Shown: piece after piece, positions 53,866 to 61,847 of the stretch | Layout: each line of letters starts with the position of its first letter | Position numbering within the stretch: the first letter of the stretch is position 1 | Assembly: GCF_004340685.1 (NCBI RefSeq) | Contig: NZ_SLUN01000001.1 | Location: 248,001-312,000 of the forward strand | DNA length: 64,000 bases | Direction: 5' to 3' | Origin: Hydrogenispora ethanolica | GTDB taxonomy: Bacteria > Bacillota > UBA4882 > UBA8346 | Translations under genes and position numbers: made by a program | Notes under the pieces: model-generated | The model's database searches: none | The model's input: only the letters and a program-made list of their open reading frames with translations | Told to the model about the DNA's origin: nothing

Positions 53866-54978
53866 TTAAAATGAAAACACGTTTTTATACTCCCCTTTGG
53901 CCAACTCGTCAAAGTTCACCGTGATGCCGAGGCCCGGCTTATCCTGGAGCAGGATGTAGCCGTCCTCATAATGGAAGGATTCCGACAGCAACGTCCGGGA
54001 CAGCTCCAGGTTTTCGAACATGAACTCCTGAATCAGGAAGTTGGGCAGCGTGGCGTCGAGCATGACATTGGCCATGGAGGCGACCGGCCCGTTGGAATTG
54101 TGGGGGGCCACCTTCAGGTAGAGGGTCTCCGCCTGGCTGGCCACTTTCTTGGTCTCGTGGATCCCGCCCATATGACTGATATCCGGTTGAATAACCGATA
54201 AATTGCCGGCCTGGAAGATGGACTGATAACCCCAGCGGGTGAAGCTGCGTTCGCCGGCGGCCAGCGGTACGTTGGCGCGCAGCGCCAGTTTCCGGTAGCC
54301 GTCGCCGTTATCGGGATGCATCGGCTCCTCCACCAGCAGCGGCTTGAGGTCTTCCACCTCCCGCACGAAGGCCAGCGCGCCGTCGTAGCTCAGCATGCCG
54401 TGCAGTTCGATCAGCAGATCCACCTCGCTGCCGACCGCCTGGCGCACCGCGGCCACGCAGTCCAGTCCGGCCTCGACCCGCTCCCGCTCGTCGGTCGCGG
54501 CGGACACTTTCAGGGGATCCCATTTCAACGCGGTGAAGCCATAATCGCGGACAGTGGTGACGGCTTTGGCGGCAAACTCCTCGCTGGTCCGGCAACCCTT
54601 GAACCAGTCATTGGCATACAACCGGATCCGGTCCCGCATCTTGCCGCCCATCAGGTGATAGACGGGCGCCCCCAGCTTTTTGCCGATGATATCCCAGAGC
54701 GCGATCTCGATGCCGCTGATGGCGCTGTTGAAGACCGCGCCGTTCCGCCACGGGTCGCGGGTGAAGAAGTTATGGAACAGCGCTTCGACGTCAAAGGGCG
54801 AGGTACCGATCAGGCGGGGGCCGATATGTTCCTGGATCGCCTCGCGGATGGCGAGCTCCTTGTTGCGGCAGGTCGCCTCGCCGACGCCGCTGATGCCCTC
54901 ATCCGTATCCACCTTGACAAGGGTCAGATTGCGCCAGGAAGAAAAGTACAGATAGGTTTCGATCTTGGTAATTTTCAA
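53866..54978 (-). CDS. Enolase-superfamily sugar-acid dehydratase (galactonate/gluconate dehydratase-like)
   Basis: 370 residues with enolase-superfamily layout. Catalytic elements: ALKWDP (Lys), IELHGM (E-x-H), EEPMHP, AAGERSF (Glu), QPDISHMGG, and VAPHNSNGPV (His). These fit the acid-sugar dehydratase subgroup (D-galactonate/gluconate type). Start TTG at 54976-54978, with GGAGG nine bases upstream; the frame is open for another 480 nt into array 4, which is not part of the protein. First gene of the sugar-acid operon. Confidence 0.87.
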   Translation of the reverse strand: MKITKIETYLYFSSWRNLTLVKVDTDEGISGVGEATCRNKELAIREAIQEHIGPRLIGTSPFDVEALFHNFFTRDPWRNGAVFNSAISGIEIALWDIIGKKLGAPVYHLMGGKMRDRIRLYANDWFKGCRTSEEFAAKAVTTVRDYGFTALKWDPLKVSAATDERERVEAGLDCVAAVRQAVGSEVDLLIELHGMLSYDGALAFVREVEDLKPLLVEEPMHPDNGDGYRKLALRANVPLAAGERSFTRWGYQSIFQAGNLSVIQPDISHMGGIHETKKVASQAETLYLKVAPHNSNGPVASMANVMLDATLPNFLIQEFMFENLELSRTLLSESFHYEDGYILLQDKPGLGITVNFDELAKGEYKNVFSF

Positions 54979-55128
54979 ACCAACTGACCTCCATTTCAGT
55001 ATTGGGGGGAAATCGCCCGTTCCCCGGCACGGCTTTGGGTCCCGGCTCTTTTTGGGTGTGCGGCCCGGATGCAATCGTCGGCGGTTTGGGAGCCAAGGTC
55101 CGGATTGAAGAATTCGGCAAATTTCCCA

Positions 55129-55156
55129 TTTGATATCTGATATATCAGATATCAAA
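55129..55156 (-). promoter_or_regulatory. 28-bp perfect palindrome, probable GntR operator
   Basis: Arm TTTGATATCTGATA (55129-55142) followed by its exact inverse. On the minus strand TTGTCA about 18 bp upstream could be the -35, with TGATAT inside the palindrome as -10. FadR/VanR-type GntR proteins bind short TGATA...TATCA dyads, so the regulator at 49647-50459 is the obvious candidate. Confidence 0.72.
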
Positions 55157-55301
55157 AAAGTATTTTGACAAAATTGGATGATTTCCTGCAACCAAACCAG
55201 ATTTTTTTGCAAAATGCCGCTTCTTCCAGGGATTGGCAGAGGGAAACCGGCGCTAGCGGATCGCCCCCGCTCCCTAACCGGAATGCTCCTTCCGGGGCGG
55301 G

Positions 55302-55690
55302 CCGATGGCAGTTTCCGCCGCCGCAAATTCAAATTCCCGCCGGAAAATAGCGATTCTACTCGTAGAAAATGAAGTTTCAGGCCCGAGAATCGCATTTCCG
55401 TCGCGGAGAATTGCATTTGCCATCCCGAGAATGGAATTTTCAATTCGGAGAATCGCATTTCCGGTCCTGAGAATTAAATTATCAGACTAGAAAATCGCAT
55501 TTTCGATCCGGAGAGTTGAATTTCCACTCCCGACAATTGTAATATCGGAACCGATAATTAAATTCTCCGTCCTGAAATTGCAAATTACCTCTCATAAAAT
55601 AAGATTTTTGCCAAATGAGATGAAAAATCCGCCGGAAAAATAACGATTTGAGTCGAGGAAGAGAAATAATATTTTTTGAGAGGAAACCCT
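55302..55690. repeat. 21-bp-period tandem repeat array 4 (different consensus)
   Basis: About 18 units of 21 bp. Consensus: GCATTTCCG, a variable middle, then CCGAGAAT and one or two bases (clear units start at 55385, 55406, 55427, 55448, 55469). Each unit is itself a weak dyad (ATTTCCG...CGGAGAAT). The ends decay into AT-rich sequence. On the minus strand the frame reads heptads like MRFSGLK. It lacks the GATCGATC vocabulary of arrays 1-3 but shares the exact period and intergenic setting. The remaining 55157-55301 and 55691-55836 hold nothing recognisable. Confidence 0.82.
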
Positions 55691-55836
55691 TGCGGAAAAG
55701 CGGCGCCGTTTCCGGCCCAGCCATAGAAGGAACCGCCATACCGAGGCGGCCCGATCGGGGAGTAAAAGGAGTTTGCGGATGGCGGCGGGACGGATTGGGG
55801 ATTTGGGGGACCCGGAAGGAGTCCCCGGATTGCCGC

Positions 55837-56325
55837 TCAGGCCAGCGGCGCCTGATCGTCCGGACCCGGATGCCGGCAGCCGCCGGCGCAACAGCACTGG
55901 CCGCTCCCGGACCGGCAAATGATCTCCGGCGAGCCGCAGGAGGGACAGTCGTAGGAACCCTCCCGCACCTGCTGGAGATGCTCATAGCTCTCCTGCCACT
56001 CTTTGCCGCAGTTCCGGCAGCGCATCGGGCAGATATTACGGGTGAAATTGCCGCCTTCGATCCGCAGCGCCTTGCCGTTGGCCAGGGCGTCGGCGATCTT
56101 GGCCCTGGCGGCGAGCAGGATCCGCTGGAAGGTTTGGCGGGAAACCTCCATTCGCGCGGCGCACTCCTCCTGCTCCAAGCCTTCGAGATCTTTGAGCCGG
56201 ATGGCCTCCAGCTCCTCCACCTTCAACAGGTTCTCCTCCAGTCCGCACTGGGGCCGGCCGGCCGGGACGAAGCGCCGGACCGGGGGGATGAATGAAACTT
56301 TACGCCATTTGACCGGACGGGGCAT
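55837..56325 (-). CDS. DUF134-family DNA-binding protein
   Basis: 162 residues. Starts MPRPVKWRKVSF and contains a sigma70-region-4-like HTH (EECAARMEVSRQTFQRIL), the DUF134 core. The C-terminal ~60 residues are Cys-rich: CPMRCRNCG, CPSCGSPEIIC, and GQCCCAGGC, probably binding zinc or Fe-S. GGAG lies nine bases before the ATG at 56323-56325. Usually linked to Mrp and NifX-like genes, as here; probably their regulator. Confidence 0.87.
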   Translation of the reverse strand: MPRPVKWRKVSFIPPVRRFVPAGRPQCGLEENLLKVEELEAIRLKDLEGLEQEECAARMEVSRQTFQRILLAARAKIADALANGKALRIEGGNFTRNICPMRCRNCGKEWQESYEHLQQVREGSYDCPSCGSPEIICRSGSGQCCCAGGCRHPGPDDQAPLA

Positions 56326-56407
56326 GAATTTCAACTCCATCTGCAGTGTTCGTCAGGTCCATCTTACCATCTCCGGAGGGTCCGCCGCAAGCGCGGCCGC
56401 CCGGATC

Positions 56408-56434
56408 AAAAAAGGGAGGACTTTGGCCCTCCCT
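56408..56434 (-). terminator. Terminator after the NifX-like gene
   Basis: On the minus strand a GGGAGGG.../CCTCCC stem is followed by six T (AAAAAA at 56408-56413 on plus). It separates the mrp-nifX transcript from the DUF134 gene. Confidence 0.8.
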
Positions 56435-56443
56435 CCGTTCTCC

Positions 56444-56806
56444 TTAGGCGTGCCCGCCGCAACTGCCGGCATGGCTGTGCTCGTGGCAGACGGACCCGCC
56501 GGAGACCAATTCGCCGCGGCTGTAACGTTCGATCGCCTGTTCCTTGGAGCCGCTGATGCCGGTGATCACCGCGATCCCGTGCTCCCGGAAGATGCGGACC
56601 GCGCCGTCCCCCATTCCTCCGGCAATGACGGCCCCCGCGCCCTGTTCATGCAGGAAGTTGGGCAGGAAACCCGGCTGATGCCCGGGGTTGGGGATGAATT
56701 TTTCCTCCTTGGCCGTCCCGTTCTCCACCTCATACAAGGTAAACCCTTCACAGTGGCCGAAATGCTGCGCCACCGCACCGCCATCGGTAGCAATGGCAAT
56801 CTTCAT
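56444..56806 (-). CDS. NifX/NifB-type (dinitrogenase cofactor biosynthesis) domain protein
   Basis: 120 residues: MKIAIATDGGAVAQHFGHC, GAGAVIAGGMGDGAVRIF, the NifX/NafY/NifB-C fold that binds metal-sulfur clusters. A C-terminal His/Cys tail (CHEHSHAGSCGGHA) is typical of the non-nitrogenase members. GGAGG lies nine bases before the ATG. No nitrogenase genes are present, so the role is generic Fe-S handling with Mrp. Confidence 0.9.
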   Translation of the reverse strand: MKIAIATDGGAVAQHFGHCEGFTLYEVENGTAKEEKFIPNPGHQPGFLPNFLHEQGAGAVIAGGMGDGAVRIFREHGIAVITGISGSKEQAIERYSRGELVSGGSVCHEHSHAGSCGGHA

Positions 56807-56897
56807 GGTACCATTCCTCCTTCTGATTATCGGGGAGCCGCTTCCGCCGCCGGGAAACGGCGCGCCGGCCTGGCCGGAACCCGCCGCCACCACCGTC

Positions 56898-57701
56898 TCA
56901 GGCTTTGGCCGGCAGCTTCGCCAAAAATTGGGCCGCGATCGGCGCGAAAAACTCCGGCACCTGCTCCGCCACCGCCTCGATCCGGCCGGCGTCGGCCAGG
57001 GTCGCCACCTCCGGCACCAGCGGCAGCCGCCCCAGCAAGGCCAGGCCGAAATCGGCCGCCACCGCCTCGGCCCGGCTCGGCCCGAAGAGGTCGATCCGGC
57101 GGTGGCAGTCCGGACACTCCAGATAACTATAGTTTTCGACCATCCCGAGAATGGGGGTCCGCATCTGCTCCGCCATATGCACGGCTTTCTTGACGATCAG
57201 CTCCACCAGTTCCTGGGGCGAGCTGACCACGATCATCCCGTCCAACGGCAGCGATTGCATCGTTGTCAGCGGCACATCCCCGGTCCCCGGCGGCAGGTCG
57301 ACCAGGAGATAATCCAGGTCGCCCCAATCCACCTCGGCAAAGAACTGTTTGACCACTCCGGCGACGAGCGGACCGCGCCAGATCACCGGCTGGTCCTCCT
57401 GCTCCAGCAGCAGGTTGATGGAGATGACCTTGACCCCGCCGGCCGACTGCAGCGGCTCCATCGCTACGCCGTTATGGCCGGCCCGGCCTTTGAGCCCGAA
57501 AAGTTTGGGGATGCTGGGCCCGGTCACATCGGCGTCGAGGATTCCCACGGCCAGCCCCCGACGGCGCAGCTCCGCCGCAAGCAGCGCCGTGACCGAGGAC
57601 TTGCCGACCCCGCCCTTGCCGCTCATCACCGCCACCACCCGCTTGATCATCCCGTAGGGATTGACGCTCTTTTCAAAGATCGATCCTTCCGTATCTGCCA
57701 T
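56898..57701 (-). CDS. Mrp/NBP35-type Fe-S carrier ATPase
   Basis: 267 residues with the deviant Walker A SGKGGVGKSS (residues ~27-36), a CPDC motif (YLECPDCHRRIDLFG) that carries a bridging Fe-S cluster, and LLVDLPPGTGD. GAGGAG lies upstream of the ATG at 57699-57701. It delivers or assembles Fe-S clusters. It leads the mrp-nifX unit behind a dyad-controlled promoter. Confidence 0.93.
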   Translation of the reverse strand: MADTEGSIFEKSVNPYGMIKRVVAVMSGKGGVGKSSVTALLAAELRRRGLAVGILDADVTGPSIPKLFGLKGRAGHNGVAMEPLQSAGGVKVISINLLLEQEDQPVIWRGPLVAGVVKQFFAEVDWGDLDYLLVDLPPGTGDVPLTTMQSLPLDGMIVVSSPQELVELIVKKAVHMAEQMRTPILGMVENYSYLECPDCHRRIDLFGPSRAEAVAADFGLALLGRLPLVPEVATLADAGRIEAVAEQVPEFFAPIAAQFLAKLPAKA

Positions 57702-57869
57702 TATCGCTCCTCGATTCGTTAAAGATATCCGTCGCAAAGCCGATTCAGGGTAGAGCCCGGGCTGGATCCATGCAACGCCGGAACCGGAGTCCCGACGAAC
57801 GGATCCCGCGCGGCGCAATGCCGAACGGATTGGCGGTCGTGATGCTTTCGTCCGACATTCATTTTGGCT

Positions 57870-57911
57870 TATGCCCATAATTATTCTAAATTTATTATGG
57901 GCATATGTCAA
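57870..57911 (-). promoter_or_regulatory. mrp promoter with long inverted repeat
   Basis: Minus strand TTGACA (57906-57911), N17, TAGAAT (57883-57888). A perfect inverted repeat with 12-bp arms TATGCCCATAAT (57870-57881) and ATTATGGGCATA (57894-57905) covers the spacer and the start side. The placement implies repression, most simply by the cluster's own DUF134 protein. No gene lies in the 57912-58033 gap. Confidence 0.8.
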
Positions 57912-58033
57912 TAACCTATTCGCCTCTTCCTCGGAAAATTGCAACTCTTTCAATTCTTTCCACTGAATAGCCCGGTTATCCGGGCACGAACTGCGACCCG
58001 GCGCCCCGCCACGGAGCGCAAAAAACTGCCGGC

Positions 58034-58091
58034 TTGACAATTGCCACGGAATAAAATATAGTAAGGGGTAGGCGGAATGAACATTCATTCC
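58034..58091 (+). promoter_or_regulatory. tetR promoter and operator
   Basis: TTGACA (58034-58039), N17, TATAGT (58057-58062), then the dyad GGAATGAACATTCATTCC at 58074-58091 just after the expected start. Confidence 0.88.
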
Positions 58092-58117
58092 TGACCAATT
58101 GAACTCCGGGAGAGGCC

Positions 58118-58690
58118 ATGACCGAAGAAGCACTGGATAAAAAAGCCGCCGCGCTCCAGGCCGCGCTGGAACTCATCGCCGAGCAAGGCTTCCACGGCGC
58201 GCCGATGTCGCGGATCGCCGAACGGGCCGGGATCGGGGTCGGCACGATCTACCGCTACTTCGCCAGCAAGGACGATCTGATCAATGCCCTGTATATTGAG
58301 ATCAAGTCCCGGCTCACCCGGAGCATCCTCAAGGGTTATTCGGAGCAGCTGCCGGTCCGGGAGGGCTTTCAACATCTGTTGGACGCCCTGGTCCGTTACT
58401 GCGTGGCGCATCCGGCGGAGCTCGCCTTCGCCGAACAGTACGAGAACTCGCCGCTGATCACCGCCGTCACCCGCGCCGAGCTGCTCCGGCTCTTTCAGCC
58501 CATTCAGGACCTGTTCCGGCGGGCCCTGGCGGAACAGCTGTTAAAGGAGCTGCCGTTCGAAATGATCGGCGCCCTGGTCTACAGCAGCGTGACCGCCTTG
58601 GCCAAATTGCAGCTTTCCGGGGCGATGCAACTGGGTGATCCCCGGTATGAAACCGGGCTCGCCGCCATCTGGGATATGATCAAACGCTAA
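58118..58690 (+). CDS. TetR-family regulator of the aldo-keto reductase
   Basis: 190 residues: TetR HTH (ELIAEQGFHGAPMSRIAERA; GIGVGTIYRYFASKDDLINA) and a ligand domain. The same 18-bp dyad precedes this gene and the downstream reductase, so it probably represses both and responds to a reductase substrate. Confidence 0.9.
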   Translation: MTEEALDKKAAALQAALELIAEQGFHGAPMSRIAERAGIGVGTIYRYFASKDDLINALYIEIKSRLTRSILKGYSEQLPVREGFQHLLDALVRYCVAHPAELAFAEQYENSPLITAVTRAELLRLFQPIQDLFRRALAEQLLKELPFEMIGALVYSSVTALAKLQLSGAMQLGDPRYETGLAAIWDMIKR

Positions 58691-58715
58691 AAGTTGCTCT
58701 TTTTTTCGCGGTTAC

Positions 58716-58733
58716 GGAATGAACATTCATTCC
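58716..58733 (+). promoter_or_regulatory. Second identical TetR operator
   Basis: GGAATGAACATTCATTCC, identical in all 18 bases to 58074-58091, located 58 bp before the reductase start. A T-rich run (58700-58706) precedes it. Confidence 0.88.
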
Positions 58734-58790
58734 TGGAATCTTTTCACTCTCGTTCCAACGAAAAATCTTGACGAAAAGGAGTTGAGCGGA

Positions 58791-60017
58791 ATGTTATACC
58801 GTCCGATGGGCCGGACCGGAGATCAGGTCTCGATCCTGGGCTATGGGTGTATGCGCCTCCCCCAGCAGAACGGCAGGATCGATGAAGCGCGCACCGAAAG
58901 GCAGATCGTCTCGGCCATCGAGCAAGGGGTCAATTATTTCGATACCGCCTATTTCTATCACAACGGCAAGAGCGAGGCCGTGCTCGGCAAGATCCTGGCC
59001 AAAGGCTACCGTGACCGGGTGCTGGTCGCCACCAAGCTGCCCCTGCCCCTGGTCCACTCGCGCAAAGACATGGATACGCTGCTCGATACCCAGCTCAAAA
59101 GGCTCCAGACCGACCATATCGATTATTACCTGATGCACATGCTGACGGGCATGGCGGGCTGGCAACGGCTGAAGCAGCTCGGAGTGGAGGATTTCCTCGA
59201 ACGGGCCAGGCAGGCCGGGAAGATCCGCCGCATCGGCTTCTCCTATCACGGCGGCAAGGACCAGTTTCCGCGGATCATCGATGATTACCCCTGGGAGTTC
59301 TGCCAGATCCAGTACAATTATTTCGACGAACACAACCAGGCGGGCAGGGATGGCCTCGAATACGCCGCCGCCAAAGGCTTGGGCGTGGCGATCATGGAGC
59401 CGCTGCGCGGCGGTTTCCTGGTGGGCAAGATGCCCCCGGCAGTGCAGGCAGTCTGGGACCGGGCCCCGGTGAAACGGTCTCCCGCCGAATGGGCGCTGCG
59501 CTGGATCTGGAACCATCCCGAAGTGTCGCTGCTGCTGTCGGGAATGAACGAGGAGTCGCATATCGCCGAGAATATCCGGATCGCCGGGGAAGCCCTCCCG
59601 CAGTCGCTCTCCGCCGCCGAACTAGCGCTGGTCGGCGAGGTCAAGGAGACACTCGGCAAGATGATGAAGGTCGGCTGCACCGGCTGCGGCTATTGCCTGC
59701 CGTGCCCGGCCGGGGTGAATATCCCGCTCTGTTTCAGTTCGTACAATGATAAGTACCTGTTCAACGACAGGATGCCCCAATTCAACTATCTGGGTTTTAC
59801 CGCCGGAGTGGACGGCGGGCAGCCCTCCTACGCCTCGCTCTGCCGGAATTGCGGCCAGTGCGAAAAGCATTGTCCGCAGCGGTTGCCCATCCGCCGCCAT
59901 TTGCAGGAGGTCGCCGCGGACATGGAGCGCTTCTATTTCAAGCCCGTGATGGGCCTGGTTCGCGGCTACTTCAAGATCCGGGGTCTCTTCAAAGGAGCCC
60001 GTCAGGCGGAACATTAA
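58791..60017 (+). CDS. Aldo/keto reductase with C-terminal 4Fe-4S domain
   Basis: 408 residues. AKR domain ~1-285 with the tetrad Asp/Tyr (FDTAYFYHNGKSE), Lys (VLVATKLPL) and His (YYLMHML). The C-terminal domain has CTGCGYCLPCPAG and CRNCGQCEKHCPQ for Fe-S clusters. AAGGAG lies nine bases before the ATG at 58791. This architecture is common in anaerobes and may take electrons from ferredoxin. The substrate is unknown. Confidence 0.92.
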   Translation: MLYRPMGRTGDQVSILGYGCMRLPQQNGRIDEARTERQIVSAIEQGVNYFDTAYFYHNGKSEAVLGKILAKGYRDRVLVATKLPLPLVHSRKDMDTLLDTQLKRLQTDHIDYYLMHMLTGMAGWQRLKQLGVEDFLERARQAGKIRRIGFSYHGGKDQFPRIIDDYPWEFCQIQYNYFDEHNQAGRDGLEYAAAKGLGVAIMEPLRGGFLVGKMPPAVQAVWDRAPVKRSPAEWALRWIWNHPEVSLLLSGMNEESHIAENIRIAGEALPQSLSAAELALVGEVKETLGKMMKVGCTGCGYCLPCPAGVNIPLCFSSYNDKYLFNDRMPQFNYLGFTAGVDGGQPSYASLCRNCGQCEKHCPQRLPIRRHLQEVAADMERFYFKPVMGLVRGYFKIRGLFKGARQAEH

Positions 60018-60044
60018 CCTGGGCCGACAAAGGCCGGCCGCCTA

Positions 60045-60085
60045 ATCAACCCAGCCGTGCGCAACGGCCGGGTTGATTTCTTGTT
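60045..60085 (+). terminator. Terminator of the aldo-keto reductase
   Basis: ATCAACCCaGCCG pairs with CGGCcGGGTTGAT (one bulge pair), followed by TTCTTGTT. Confidence 0.85.
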
Positions 60086-60155
60086 AAGGGGATTAAAAGC
60101 GTTGTGATAAACCCTGCCCGAAGGCCAGGGTGAACACAAAAGCTCAGAAAAGCAA

Positions 60156-60216
60156 GTGATAAAGTCGTTTTTTAGTCCATTGAAAGGATGATTTCCGAAT
60201 TTGAGGACTTTATCAC
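60156..60216. repeat. Inverted repeat in the gap before DUF1284
   Basis: GTGATAAAGTC (60156-60166) and GACTTTATCAC (60206-60216), perfect 11-bp arms around 39 nt. A further GTGATAAA lies near 60104. The rest of the 60086-60402 gap shows no gene. Possibly an operator or RNA stem. Confidence 0.55.
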
Positions 60217-60402
60217 ATGGCTTTTAAATCATCCGGCGTTCCCTGATCCATGGAAAGCCGCCCCGCTCCCCGGACAGCCGGGGCGAAACCTCGAAAAAAT
60301 ATCCGCTGCGCCTCAGCGAAGCAGGGAAAAATGCCGGCAAAACCGAATCCCTGATCATCAACATTGCGTCCCGCTCCCCGGGACGATGGGAGTGATCCGC
60401 TC

Positions 60403-60852
60403 ATGAATCAGGAAAAACAACGTCATTGCGAGAGCGGGAAGCCGGCCGGCATCCGCTTGCGGGCCCACCATCTCCTCTGCTTGCAAGGCTTTCAAGGCTA
60501 TGGCTACAGCCAAGGCTTCACCGCCAATCTGGCCCGGATCGTCGCGATCCTGGACGCCGACCCCGGGACACTCGTGGAACTGGTCGCCGAAAACGACGAT
60601 GTCTGCGCCTGTTGTCCCCATGCCGGCGTCGCCGGCTGTCAAAAAGATCCGGATGCGGCGGCCGCGATCCGGTCGATGGACGCCAAAATCTTAATGAGGC
60701 TGAATCTGGAGGCGGGATACAGCGCCAGCGGCCGTTCCCTCTGGGACCGGGTGAACGCGGCGTTCAAGACCCGCGCCGCTCTGCAAGGCATCTGCGGCGA
60801 CTGCCGCTGGCGGGAGCAATGCCTGTGGTATCAAAAGCGAGCTGCGGAATGA
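60403..60852 (+). CDS. DUF1284-family protein
   Basis: 149 residues: IRLRAHHLLCLQGFQGYGYS is the DUF1284 signature, followed by Cys clusters (CACCPHAGVAGC; CGDCRWREQCLWY) that suggest an Fe-S or zinc site. Function unknown. GGGAG lies ten bases before the ATG at 60403. Confidence 0.85.
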   Translation: MNQEKQRHCESGKPAGIRLRAHHLLCLQGFQGYGYSQGFTANLARIVAILDADPGTLVELVAENDDVCACCPHAGVAGCQKDPDAAAAIRSMDAKILMRLNLEAGYSASGRSLWDRVNAAFKTRAALQGICGDCRWREQCLWYQKRAAE

Positions 60853-61115
60853 GCCGGTTAGATTCTTGGAGCGCGGTTTAAAAGCGGCCGTTTTATTAAA
60901 TTTCAAGACAGTTCCATAATTTCAAAGACTTATCCCTGGCTTTTCAATTGGCTCTTTCCATCCAGTCCGATCCGGGAGTTCGGTCCGATCCGTGAAGGGC
61001 AATAGCAGCTCTCCAGCCAGTAGGAGCCCGCCCGGTTTGGGCAGCTTGACCAGGAATGTATATTATCCTGACACCATCGTGGTCCACCGGGATCCCCAAA
61101 TCCCACAATTCGATG

Positions 61116-61847
61116 CTATTGATGCGTAAACCGGAATCCGATCGCTTTTTTGCCGCACGAGTCCACACACTCACCGCACAATATGCATTCCGGATGATTC
61201 AGCTTGTTTTGGCGCACCATTTCATGGACATCCAAACTCATCGGGCATTTCTGATTGCAAAGCTTGCAATGGACGCACTTTTCGCCATCCGCTTCCAGAT
61301 GAAGCGATGGATAGCCCAGTTTATTCTTGATTTGGCTGCCGATCGTCATCAACGGAGCCATCCAACAGACATAGTGACAAAAGGAACGCTTTCCGAACGC
61401 GAGGGAGAGACTGACTATCAGAGCAACCACTCCCAAATAGGGGATATAACTCAACAATCCGCTAACCGAAACTCCATGATCGGTAGAGTAAAACAAATCC
61501 AGCTTTTTAATTCCGCCCGCGCCAACGAATACGGCGATAACCGACACCAGCCAGGGCAGCCAGATCAGATATTTTATCCAGTTCAGCCTGCCGCCTTTGG
61601 CTTTCTTGCCGACCGCCGCGGCGCAGCATTCCTGCAATCCGCCGGCCGGACAGACCCATCCGCAAAATGCCCGGCCCCAAAAGAGGGAGCCTAAAAACAA
61701 GCTGCCAAACGTTACAAAACTGCCGGATACGATCCCCTTTAAGCCGGCCTGGATGATCAAATAGGGCGACAGATAAAATATGGTGATGGGAAATAGCAAA
61801 AACGATATCAATATGAACGTTTTCCGTACGGTTTGTTTTTTCATCAT
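61116..61847 (-). CDS. NapH/NosR-like membrane ferredoxin
   Basis: 243 residues: about five membrane helices with GRAFCGWVCPAGGLQE and KRSFCHYVCWMAP in the cytoplasmic loops, then a C-terminal 2x[4Fe-4S] domain (CVHCKLCNQKCPM, CILCGECVDSCGKK). Such proteins pass electrons between quinol and soluble partners. The ATG overlaps the upstream stop by four bases. It is third in a LytTR-DUF3021 unit. Confidence 0.88.
   Translation of the reverse strand: MMKKQTVRKTFILISFLLFPITIFYLSPYLIIQAGLKGIVSGSFVTFGSLFLGSLFWGRAFCGWVCPAGGLQECCAAAVGKKAKGGRLNWIKYLIWLPWLVSVIAVFVGAGGIKKLDLFYSTDHGVSVSGLLSYIPYLGVVALIVSLSLAFGKRSFCHYVCWMAPLMTIGSQIKNKLGYPSLHLEADGEKCVHCKLCNQKCPMSLDVHEMVRQNKLNHPECILCGECVDSCGKKAIGFRFTHQ

Noticed and set aside
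54979-55458. Extension of the dehydratase frame into array 4
   Set aside because: Homology begins at the TTG at 54978; upstream residues are repeat translation and low-complexity sequence.
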